Below, in pieces: positions 24,956-31,054 of a stretch of DNA of 35,864 bases (position 1 is its first letter; the number at the start of each line of letters is the position of its first letter). Position numbers and translations under genes: made by a program. Under the pieces are notes generated by a model. The model saw only the letters and a list, made by a program, of their open reading frames with translations. It was not told the origin of the DNA and ran no database searches. The stretch comes from an uncultured bacterium (GTDB lineage Bacteria > Cyanobacteriota > Vampirovibrionia > Gastranaerophilales > Gastranaerophilaceae): the NCBI GenBank assembly GCA_902803165.1, contig CADCOS010000087.1, positions 1-35,864 on the forward strand, written 5' to 3'.

Positions 24956-25645
24956 CTATACTGTTTCATTTTTTGGTTTGAACATCAATCCGATTAAAGC
25001 ACCGGCACCTACACCTGCTGCTGTAATCCAAGCCAGCTTGCCGCCTTTTATCTTGCCTTTTTCAAATAATGCTTTCAATTCGTCACAAATTTTACCTTTT
25101 TGTTCTTCGGTTGCTTTTTTTATAGCATCATCACGTGTACCGTTACTTTTTTCGAACGCTTCTTTTAATAATTCAGTTTCTTTCTTTCTGACTGCTCTTT
25201 GAGCTTTAGCTACAGCGTCACGTTCTGTTTTTATATCTTTTTTAGTATATTCTGTTGCGCCTAATTCATTTATTTTTGCATTCAATTTCGACTTCGCTTC
25301 ATTTAATTCAGTCAATTCTTTAGCATCTGCAGGTAAAATAGTATTTCTCTTATCAACAATATATTTATTTAATTGTGTTTCATAATCAGTACCTGCTTTG
25401 TTGATTGCTGTTCTTGCTGTTTCCAAATCTGTAACAGCTTTTTCAGATATACCTTCATTGTTTTTTACAAAATCATCTTTTGATTCTTTCAAAATATCTT
25501 CAAAGCTTGCATATTTACCTTTTTCTCTAGCCCATTGAGGCCCCCAATTGCTTAATGCTGCGGCTGTACCGCCGCCTACTACCGCTCCGCCTAATGCATA
25601 AGGTGCTGCTGATGGTTGTTGTTGAACGATGTAATCTTCTGACAT
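24956..25645 (-). CDS. Hypothetical protein: coiled coil between two Gly/Ala-rich hydrophobic ends
   Basis: A 229-aa protein, not recognised. TAGGAG lies 10 nt before the ATG. Residues about 16-32 (YALGGAVVGGGTAAALSNWG) and 205-222 (LAWITAAGVGAGALIGLMF) are glycine-zipper-like hydrophobic segments able to insert in a membrane. The roughly 160 residues between them are charged helix with coiled-coil character (KTERDAVAKAQRAVRKKETE). There is no cleavable signal peptide. It may be a membrane-tethered spacer or scaffold; a pore-forming role cannot be excluded. It has its own terminator. Confidence 0.72.
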   Translation of the reverse strand: MSEDYIVQQQPSAAPYALGGAVVGGGTAAALSNWGPQWAREKGKYASFEDILKESKDDFVKNNEGISEKAVTDLETARTAINKAGTDYETQLNKYIVDKRNTILPADAKELTELNEAKSKLNAKINELGATEYTKKDIKTERDAVAKAQRAVRKKETELLKEAFEKSNGTRDDAIKKATEEQKGKICDELKALFEKGKIKGGKLAWITAAGVGAGALIGLMFKPKNETV

Positions 25646-25857
25646 AATTAAATGCTCCTATATTTACTTACTATCTTTATTTTCTAAAATAAATCCATTT
25701 TCCCTGTAACTATGCTTACAAACATGTAAACGTTTTAAAAAAATAAAAATTGCCATGTTAAAAAGTTAAAATTTTCATTAAAACGCTAAAAATATTGTAT
25801 ACAAAGCATTTTGGCGACACAAGTCATCTTCACAAAACTTTACAATGTGTTAAAAAT
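25646..25857. other. AT-rich gap without a gene
   Basis: This is the upstream region of the 229-aa gene. It contains the palindromes ACATGT and TTGTATACAA and several TTTACA/TGTAAA words that could serve as -35 elements, but no promoter I can call with confidence, and no coding sequence. Confidence 0.5.
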
Positions 25858-25913
25858 AGGTGATTAGGTAATTAAGTGATCAGGTGATCAAGTGATCAAG
25901 TGATCAGGTGATA
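25858..25913 (+). repeat. Seven tandem copies of the 8-bp GTGATCA-type unit
   Basis: Units in register are AGGTGATT, AGGTAATT, AAGTGATC, AGGTGATC, AAGTGATC, AAGTGATC and AGGTGATA. The array runs directly into a GTTATTCTGAG palindromic unit at 25918, the same junction sequence (GTGATATTC) seen at 24311-24323 and 24422-24434. Confidence 0.9.
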
Positions 25914-25917
25914 TTCT

Positions 25918-25991
25918 GTTATTCTGAGTGAATAAGACGACCAAAGAATCCACTGAATAAGGTAATCAGGTGACCATGTGATTGGGTGAAT
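25918..25991 (+). repeat. Degenerate GTCATTCT unit followed by four 8-bp units
   Basis: GTTATTCTGAG...CAAAGAATCCACT (25918-25953) is a diverged copy of the GTCATTCT...AGAATCCAG unit. It is followed at 25960-25991 by AGGTAATC, AGGTGACC, ATGTGATT and GGGTGAAT. Confidence 0.75.
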
Positions 25992-26008
25992 AGGAAAATT
26001 GAAAAAAG

Positions 26009-26079
26009 CTGGATCCTTCGCCTGCGACTCAGGATGACACATTCCGTCATTCTGAGTCTCGAAGAGACGAAGAATCCAG
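26009..26079. repeat. Palindromic repeat P1 downstream of the GIY-YIG gene
   Basis: A 71-bp element made of two half-units facing outward: CTGGATCCTTCG...AGGATGAC (26009-26038) and GTCATTCTGAG...AGAATCCAG (26046-26079). Each half has its own short stem (ATCCT/AGGAT and ATTCT/AGAAT), and the second contains an inner GTCTC-GAA-GAGAC stem. It differs from P2 (26397-26467) at only 3 positions by eye. The nuclease stop codon begins at the next base, 26080-26082. Confidence 0.92.
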
Positions 26080-26373
26080 TTAAATTATTTCATAGTACAA
26101 ATCTTTCCATTCAGGATTAATTGACTCTATTAAATCTAATTTATACTTCCTAATTTTACCTTTAATCTGTTTCTCTCTTATAATAGCTTGTTCTATCGTA
26201 TCAAAAGCTTCAAAGTATCCTAATTTATCAGTTCCGTATTTATTGCTAAATCCTTCGACGAATTTATTTTTATGTTCCAAAACCCGTTTCGAAATGTTTG
26301 AGGTTACTCCCACATACAGGGTTCCATTTCTTTTGTTAAACATTATATATGTGTAGCCTTTTTTCTCTTTCAT
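26080..26373 (-). CDS. Small GIY-YIG family endonuclease bracketed by palindromic repeats
   Basis: A 97-aa single-domain GIY-YIG nuclease of the UPF0213/YhbQ-like type. The two signature tyrosine strands are YTYIMFNKRNGTLYVGVTSN, followed by the catalytic Arg region ISKRVLEHKNKFVEGFSNKY, the central GYFEAFDTIEQAIIREKQIK, and the C-terminal INPEWKDLY with the metal-binding Glu. I start at 26373 (MKEKKGYTY); an in-frame ATG at 26430 would add 19 residues (MCHPEPQAKDPD...) that are simply translation of the repeat P2. No Shine-Dalgarno is evident; TGTTATATT, an extended -10-like sequence, lies just upstream, so the message may be nearly leaderless. The gene fits between two direct copies of the palindromic repeat, suggesting a mobile unit. 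Confidence 0.85.
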   Translation of the reverse strand: MKEKKGYTYIMFNKRNGTLYVGVTSNISKRVLEHKNKFVEGFSNKYGTDKLGYFEAFDTIEQAIIREKQIKGKIRKYKLDLIESINPEWKDLYYEII

Positions 26374-26396
26374 AGTAAAAATATAACATAAAATAT

Positions 26397-26467
26397 CTGG
26401 ATCCTTCGCCTGCGGCTCAGGATGACACATTTCGTCATTCTGAGTCTCGAAGTGACGAAGAATCCAG
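26397..26467. repeat. Palindromic repeat P2 upstream of the GIY-YIG gene
   Basis: This is the second 71-bp copy, in direct orientation with P1: CTGGATCC...AGGATGAC (26397-26426) and GTCATTCT...AGAATCCAG (26434-26467). P1 and P2 are spaced 388 bp apart and enclose the nuclease gene and almost nothing else. Confidence 0.92.
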
Positions 26468-26472
26468 TCTCT

Positions 26473-26502
26473 CTGGATCCTTCGCCTGCGGCTCAGGATG
26501 AC
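26473..26502. repeat. Third half-copy of the palindromic repeat
   Basis: CTGGATCCTTCG...AGGATGAC, 30 bp, matches the left half of P2 (26397-26426) exactly by eye, 5 bp after P2. It is a solitary half-unit. Confidence 0.9.
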
Positions 26503-26524
26503 GGAAAAAGACTTTGATATATTA

Positions 26525-26974
26525 TTATCTTTTAAGAAGATTTTTCCAAAACGGATTAAGTTTTATGTAATCTTTTTGTTTCATATTATTCATTATTTTT
26601 TTAATTTCTGATAACGGCAACTCTCCGCTTATAATTTTTTTAAGGATAATAGGAGAAATCAATATTCCGCCCGCTACAAATGCGGCAGGACTCAGGAATA
26701 TAATCGGTGTAGGTATTGCGAGAGCAGAGAGAATAAATGGTATTTCAACCGGCGAAATTCCTTTAAGTACATTCTTAGTTGAATAAATTCTTTTATCCGC
26801 AAACGTCATAAATTTGCCATGATTTTTTATCTTGGCAACTTTTTCACCGATTTGACGTCCGGTTGTTGCATCCTGAATCGTTCTTGGCGCAATATTGCAA
26901 GTGTAGTTGCAAATATTCCTGACAATATTTACCGGAGCTGATGTTTTAAAATTTTTGATACCGTTTATTTGCAT
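26525..26974 (-). CDS. Hypothetical membrane-associated protein
   Basis: A 149-aa protein, not recognised. Residues about 76-112 form two adjacent hydrophobic segments (EIPFILSALAIPTPIIFLSP, AAFVAGGILISPIILKKIIS), consistent with a hairpin of two membrane helices. The N-terminal half is basic and polar, with three Cys residues (a CNYTCN motif plus an earlier one excluded by position). The ribosome binding site is weak, so the start is less certain. It is divergent from lysS across a 93-bp gap. Short, basic, lineage-specific proteins of this kind cannot be assigned a function from sequence. Confidence 0.65.
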   Translation of the reverse strand: MQINGIKNFKTSAPVNIVRNICNYTCNIAPRTIQDATTGRQIGEKVAKIKNHGKFMTFADKRIYSTKNVLKGISPVEIPFILSALAIPTPIIFLSPAAFVAGGILISPIILKKIISGELPLSEIKKIMNNMKQKDYIKLNPFWKNLLKR

Positions 26975-27067
26975 ACTTCGTTTATTAAAACACTAAAATA
27001 AAATAATTTGCTATCGGTATAAAACTTTTATGTTAATATGTATTTATAGAAATGAGGATATAAAATT

Positions 27068-28603
27068 ATGACAGAACAGGTAAAAGAACCGATTTCGGCA
27101 TTAGAAACAATAAGACAAAACAGGATTCAAAAACTTACGGAGCTTGCAGATATAGGGATTAACCCATATCCGTATGTATTTGACAGAGATGCAAATGCTG
27201 CAGAATTGCAGGAAAAATACAAAGATTTACCGTCAGGAGAAGAAACATCTGATTCTTATTCCGTTGCAGGTCGTGTAATGGCAATAAGAAATTCAGGTAT
27301 GTTTATTGATTTGATGGATACAACAGGAAAAATTCAAATTTTCTCTCATAAAGATAATATGACAGAAGAAATGATAAAACTTTTAAAACTCGTTGATATC
27401 GGTGATATTGTGGGATTTCACGGAACAATAAGAAGAACTCCGAGAGGTGAACTCTCTATAAAAGCAAGAGATTTAAAGATGCTTTCGAAATCGCTGTTAC
27501 CGCTCCCTAACAAGCAAATCAGCGAGGAAAAGCTGGAACAATTGAAGTCTTATCACAATATGTCCGATACAGAAACCAAGTATCGTCAAAGATATTTGGA
27601 TTTAATAGTAAATGAAAAGACAAGAGACACTTTAAGAAAAAGAAGTCTAATAATACAAAAAGTAAGAGAATACTTGTATAAACAAGGCTTTATAGAAGTT
27701 GAGACTCCAATGCTTCATACACAGGCATCAGGTGCGAATGCAAGACCGTTTATAACCCATCATAATGCTTTAGACATGGATTTGACACTAAGGATAGCTC
27801 CTGAATTGCATTTAAAACGTTTAATGGTTGGCGGATTAAATGATAAGATTTTTGAGCTTTCAAGATGCTTCAGGAATGAAGGTATTGATACCCGACATAA
27901 TCCTGAATTTACGATGATAGAATTGTATCAATCATTTGTTGATTACAATGAAATGATGGCTTTGACTGAAAATATGGTAGCTTATGTTGCTCAAGAAGTT
28001 TTGGGAACAACAAAAATTCAATACGGCGAAAATGAAATAGATTTAACACCTCCATGGGACAGAAAAACAATGCTTGGCGCTATAAAAGAATATACAGGTG
28101 TTGATTTTTCAGAAGTATTTACGGCAAAAGAAGCTTATGAAAAAGCTAAAGAACTGCATGCGGAAGTTGATGAAGAAATGAATTGGGGACAAATTGTTGA
28201 GGCTGTATTTGAGGCAAAAGTTGAGCCTACATTGATTCAGCCGGTTCATATTATAGATTACCCGAGAGAAATTTCTCCGCTTGCAAAGGTTCACAGAGAT
28301 AATGACAGATTGACTGAGAGATTTGAAACCCGTGTAAACGGTTGGGAAATTGCGAATGCTTTTTCTGAACTTACGGATCCGATTGACCAGCGTCATAGAT
28401 TTGAGGCGCAGGCTTTAGCGAAAGCAAACGGGGATGAGGAAGCTATGGAGATTGATGAAGATTACATCAATGCACTTGAATACGGGCTTGCTCCAACAGG
28501 CGGTATGGGCATGGGTATTGACCGTTTGGTAATGCTTTTAACAAATTCGCCTACAATAAGAGATGTAATAGCTTTCCCTACGTTGAAAAAATTGGAAGGT
28601 TAG
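27068..28603 (+). CDS. lysS: Lysyl-tRNA synthetase, class II
   Basis: LysS charges tRNA-Lys in the cytoplasm. The 511-aa protein has an N-terminal OB-fold anticodon-binding domain (about 60-150; SVAGRVMAIRNSGMFIDLMD), then the class II catalytic core: motif 1 near VETPMLHTQASGANARPF, motif 2 SRCFRNEGIDTRHNPEFTMI (about 263-282), and motif 3 GGMGMGIDRLVML (about 478-490). GAGGAT lies upstream of the ATG; TGTTAATAT near 27031-27039 may be an extended -10. The end of the coding sequence also carries the -35 of the following tRNA-region promoter. Confidence 0.97.
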   Translation: MTEQVKEPISALETIRQNRIQKLTELADIGINPYPYVFDRDANAAELQEKYKDLPSGEETSDSYSVAGRVMAIRNSGMFIDLMDTTGKIQIFSHKDNMTEEMIKLLKLVDIGDIVGFHGTIRRTPRGELSIKARDLKMLSKSLLPLPNKQISEEKLEQLKSYHNMSDTETKYRQRYLDLIVNEKTRDTLRKRSLIIQKVREYLYKQGFIEVETPMLHTQASGANARPFITHHNALDMDLTLRIAPELHLKRLMVGGLNDKIFELSRCFRNEGIDTRHNPEFTMIELYQSFVDYNEMMALTENMVAYVAQEVLGTTKIQYGENEIDLTPPWDRKTMLGAIKEYTGVDFSEVFTAKEAYEKAKELHAEVDEEMNWGQIVEAVFEAKVEPTLIQPVHIIDYPREISPLAKVHRDNDRLTERFETRVNGWEIANAFSELTDPIDQRHRFEAQALAKANGDEEAMEIDEDYINALEYGLAPTGGMGMGIDRLVMLLTNSPTIRDVIAFPTLKKLEG

Positions 28604-28611
28604 AGTATAAT
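28583..28611 (+). promoter_or_regulatory. Promoter of the tRNA region, -35 inside lysS
   Basis: TTGAAA (28583-28588), a 17-nt spacer and TATAAT (28606-28611) give a near-consensus promoter whose transcript would begin close to 28618, just before the broken tRNA copy. The -10 region and downstream bases (TATAATACAAAAAA) recur before the intact tRNA at 28721, but without a well-spaced -35. Confidence 0.75.
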
Positions 28612-28620
28612 ACAAAAAAT

Positions 28621-28704
28621 GGGCGATTGGCGCAGTTGACTCTGCCGACGAAAAAGTGACTAAATGTCACTTTTGAGGAGAGGTAGCACTTGAACGACAT
28701 TCAA
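28621..28704 (+). pseudogene. Truncated, interrupted copy of the tRNA-Val gene
   Basis: 28621-28638 matches the first 18 nt of the intact tRNA at 28740, and GGTAGCACTTGAACGACATTCAA continues the match after a 43-nt insertion (28639-28681) in the D-loop. The copy lacks two D-stem bases (CG) and the whole T arm and acceptor 3' strand, so it cannot fold as tRNA. The insert holds a perfect 9-bp hairpin, AAAAGTGAC/GTCACTTTT (28652-28660 with 28666-28674), loop TAAAT. Its promoter-proximal sequence is also duplicated, so this is a tandem duplication with a unit of about 119 bp. Confidence 0.8.
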
Positions 28705-28739
28705 AAATTGAAAATTATGATATAATACAAAAAAGAAAT

Positions 28740-28812
28740 GGGCGATTGGCGCAGTTGGTAGCGCACTTGAACGACATTCAAGGGGTCACAAGTTCGAGCC
28801 TTGTATCGCCCA
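28740..28812 (+). tRNA. tRNA-Val (anticodon GAC)
   Basis: A 73-nt cloverleaf: acceptor GGGCGAT/ATCGCCC (28740-28746 with 28805-28811), D stem GCGC/GCGC, anticodon stem CTTGA/TCAAG (28766-28770 with 28778-28782), variable GGGTC, T stem ACAAG/CTTGT with loop TTCGAGC, discriminator A at 28812. The seven-base anticodon loop ACGACAT puts GAC at 28773-28775, for Val. Position 33 is C (28772) instead of the near-universal U. CCA is not encoded; the gene runs into a T-rich stretch. A second TATAAT lies at 28721-28726. It converges with aroA, 5 bp away. Confidence 0.88.
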
Positions 28813-28817
28813 TTTTT

Positions 28818-30092
28818 TTATTTAATTTTTTCAACCAATTCTTCAAACTCGGGAAACGATATTTTAGTCCATTCAAATCCGTTTATCGAAATTTCCTTTT
28901 CACATATCAGTCCTGCTACGTAAAAGCTCATGGCAAGGCGATGGTCATTGTAGGATTCCAATTCGGCATTTCCTTTTAGCTTAGATTTTCCCCTGACAAT
29001 AAAACCGTCAGGCGTTTCTTCGATATCAACCCCTATTTTTAAAAGTTCCGTTACAAGACATTTAATTCTGTCGGATTCTTTATTTCTCAAATCTTCGGCG
29101 TTTTTAATAATTGTTTCACCGTCGGCTTGGGATGCAAGCACTGCAATAACGGGTAATTCGTCGATTAATCTCGGAATATCTTCTCCGCTGATTTCGCAGC
29201 CTTTAAGTGTATCATTATATTTAACTTGAATATCAGCGCAAGGTTCTCCCGAGATAATTCTATTATTTAAAATACTTAATCCTCCGCCCATTCTTTTTAT
29301 AATATCAATAATTCCGGTTCTTGTAGGGTTTATTCCTACGTTTTTAATTATAAAATCAGAATTCGGAACAATAAGTCCGGCAACCATAAAGAATGCAGCA
29401 GAAGAAATGTCTCCGGCAATTTCTATATCTTTCGACGTTAATATTGACGGAGATAGCGTAATTTCGTTGTTGTAAGTTAAGATATCAGCACCTAAGTATT
29501 TAAGCATTAATTCCGTGTGATTTCTGGATTGATAAGGTTCAATTACTGTAGTTTGCCCTTCCGCATTCAGTCCGGCAAGGAGAATTGAAGACTTTACCTG
29601 AGCGCTGGCAATTGGCATTTTATAGGTAATTCCGTGAAGCTTTTGACCGTGAATTGTTATTGGTAAATGGTTATCAATAGAATCTATTCTTGCTCCCATT
29701 TGAGTCAGAGGTAAAATAACTCTTTTCATTGGACGTTTTGAAAGGCTTTCATCTCCGATAATTTCCGAATCAAAATTCTGACCTGCCAAAATTCCTGAAA
29801 TCAATCTTGTTGTTGTTCCGGAATTTCCCGCATCAAGGGGTAAATATGATTTATTTAGTTTGCCGTTTGAAATAATCTCTATAGTTTTGTCGTCTATTTC
29901 ATTTATTTCAACTCCAAGTTGTTTAAAAATACTCAAAGTTGACCGACAATCAGCTCCGCTTGAAAGGTTTTTTATGGTAGATTTTCCGTTTGCAAGTGAT
30001 GCAAGCATAATAGCCCTGTGTGATATTGACTTATCAGCAGGAATCGTTATTTCGCCTGACAATGATTCGGATTTGCAAACCTTTTTTAACAT
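28818..30092 (-). CDS. aroA: 3-phosphoshikimate 1-carboxyvinyltransferase (EPSP synthase)
   Basis: This is the sixth step of the shikimate pathway: shikimate-3-phosphate plus PEP gives EPSP. The 424-aa protein has the substrate-binding blocks ADKSISHR (19-26), LDAGNSGTTTRLISGIL, SLSKRPMKRVI, SAQVKSSILLAGLNAEGQT, GDISSAAFFMVAGLI, IDELPVIAVLAS, LRNKESDRIKCL and YNDHRLAMSFYVAG. AAAGGA precedes the ATG. It follows kdsA by 46 bp on the same strand; both enzymes use PEP as substrate. Confidence 0.97.
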   Translation of the reverse strand: MLKKVCKSESLSGEITIPADKSISHRAIMLASLANGKSTIKNLSSGADCRSTLSIFKQLGVEINEIDDKTIEIISNGKLNKSYLPLDAGNSGTTTRLISGILAGQNFDSEIIGDESLSKRPMKRVILPLTQMGARIDSIDNHLPITIHGQKLHGITYKMPIASAQVKSSILLAGLNAEGQTTVIEPYQSRNHTELMLKYLGADILTYNNEITLSPSILTSKDIEIAGDISSAAFFMVAGLIVPNSDFIIKNVGINPTRTGIIDIIKRMGGGLSILNNRIISGEPCADIQVKYNDTLKGCEISGEDIPRLIDELPVIAVLASQADGETIIKNAEDLRNKESDRIKCLVTELLKIGVDIEETPDGFIVRGKSKLKGNAELESYNDHRLAMSFYVAGLICEKEISINGFEWTKISFPEFEELVEKIK

Positions 30093-30138
30093 ATTTCCTT
30101 TCTCTAACGCTCTTTGGCAGAGTGTCAGGGTATAAGAT

Positions 30139-30951
30139 TTATCTTCTTATAATTTCAAATATTTCTTTACATTTTGAGAAAACTTGTTCGGCATCCTTTA
30201 AAAATAACATATTTGGCCCGTCACATAGTGCACGGTCAGGATTAGGGTGAACTTCGAAGAATAAAACATCCGCACCCGCAGCCATTGCGCAGTTAGCCAA
30301 TACAGGGACGAATCTCCTGTCTCCGCCTGTAGAATCTCCGTTTGAGCCAGGCATTTGTACGCTGTGCGTTGCATCAAATACAACCGGGTATCCGAATTCT
30401 TTCATGATAGGAATTGAACGAAAATCTGACACAAGATTGTTGTATCCGAATGTAACCCCTCTGTCGGTAAGCATAATTTGGCGGTTTCCGCTATCTTCCA
30501 CTTTTTTAACCAATGATTTCATTTGCTGCGGAGCAAGGAATTGACCTTTTTTTATGTTAACAATTTTACCTGTTTTTGCTGCAGCAACAAGTAAATCTGT
30601 CTGTCTGCATAAAAACGCCGGAATTTGTAAGATGTCGGCTACTTCCGCTGCCAAAGGTGCTTGGTCAGGCGTATGGATATCCGTTACAATAGGTAAATCA
30701 AATTCCTTTTTTATGGCTGCAAGGTATTCCAATCCTTTTTCCATCCCCAAACCCCTGTATGAGTTTATAGAAGAACGGTTTGCTTTATCATAAGAACATT
30801 TAAAAACATAATTAATGCCTAGTTTTTCACATACTTTTTTAAGCCCTTCTGCTGTTTCTCTCATAATATCAAGAGTTTCAACCGCACATGGTCCGGCAAG
30901 TATTGTTAATTTGTTATTACCTATTTCAAAATCTTTTAGTTTTATAGTCAT
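30139..30951 (-). CDS. kdsA: 3-deoxy-8-phosphooctulonate (KDO-8-P) synthase
   Basis: KdsA condenses arabinose-5-phosphate with PEP to KDO-8-phosphate, the precursor of the KDO sugars of lipopolysaccharide, so the organism probably has an LPS-bearing outer membrane. The 270-aa length is typical. Motifs: ILAGPCAVE, FKCSYDKANRSSINSYRGLG, PIVTDIHTPDQA, QIPAFLCRQTDLLVAAAKTG, NIKKGQFLAP, VVFDATHSVQMPG and FFEVHPNPDRALCDGPNM. C22 in GPCAVE is the metal-ligand cysteine of the metal-dependent class (E. coli KdsA has Asn here). AAGGAG precedes the ATG. It probably forms a unit with aroA downstream. Confidence 0.96.
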   Translation of the reverse strand: MTIKLKDFEIGNNKLTILAGPCAVETLDIMRETAEGLKKVCEKLGINYVFKCSYDKANRSSINSYRGLGMEKGLEYLAAIKKEFDLPIVTDIHTPDQAPLAAEVADILQIPAFLCRQTDLLVAAAKTGKIVNIKKGQFLAPQQMKSLVKKVEDSGNRQIMLTDRGVTFGYNNLVSDFRSIPIMKEFGYPVVFDATHSVQMPGSNGDSTGGDRRFVPVLANCAMAAGADVLFFEVHPNPDRALCDGPNMLFLKDAEQVFSKCKEIFEIIRR

Positions 30952-30965
30952 ACATACTCCTTTTT

Positions 30966-31048
30966 GTCATGCTGAATCGGTTCAGCATCTTATCACTTTA
31001 TAGTGTCAGCTATTATTTGGTAAGATCCTGGAATAAATTCAGGATGAC
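30966..31048. repeat. 83-bp palindromic element, copy C of the GTCAT superfamily
   Basis: It starts GTCATGCTGAA and ends TTCAGGATGAC. The left half forms ATGCTGAA-TCGG-TTCAGCAT followed by CTTATC; the right half forms GGTAAG then ATCCTG(G)AA-TAAA-TTCAGGAT. The right half is thus the reverse complement of the left in layout (GTCAT-stem-CTTACC), exactly as in the 171-bp elements at 16619 and 24648 but with shorter loops. It lies between the activase gene and kdsA and may also attenuate transcription there. Confidence 0.85.
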
Positions 31049-31054
31049 ATTTAA

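Noticed and set aside
24295-25991. CRISPR array in the 8-bp repeat region
   Set aside because: The units are 8 bp and contiguous, with no unique spacers of regular length and no cas genes nearby.
26374-26430. N-terminal extension of the GIY-YIG protein (MCHPEPQAKDPD...)
   Set aside because: These residues are translated from the palindromic repeat P2; the conserved domain starts at the internal ATG (26373).
28746-28979. Plus-strand reading frame starting inside the tRNA
   Set aside because: It is a translation of the tRNA and of the antisense of aroA.
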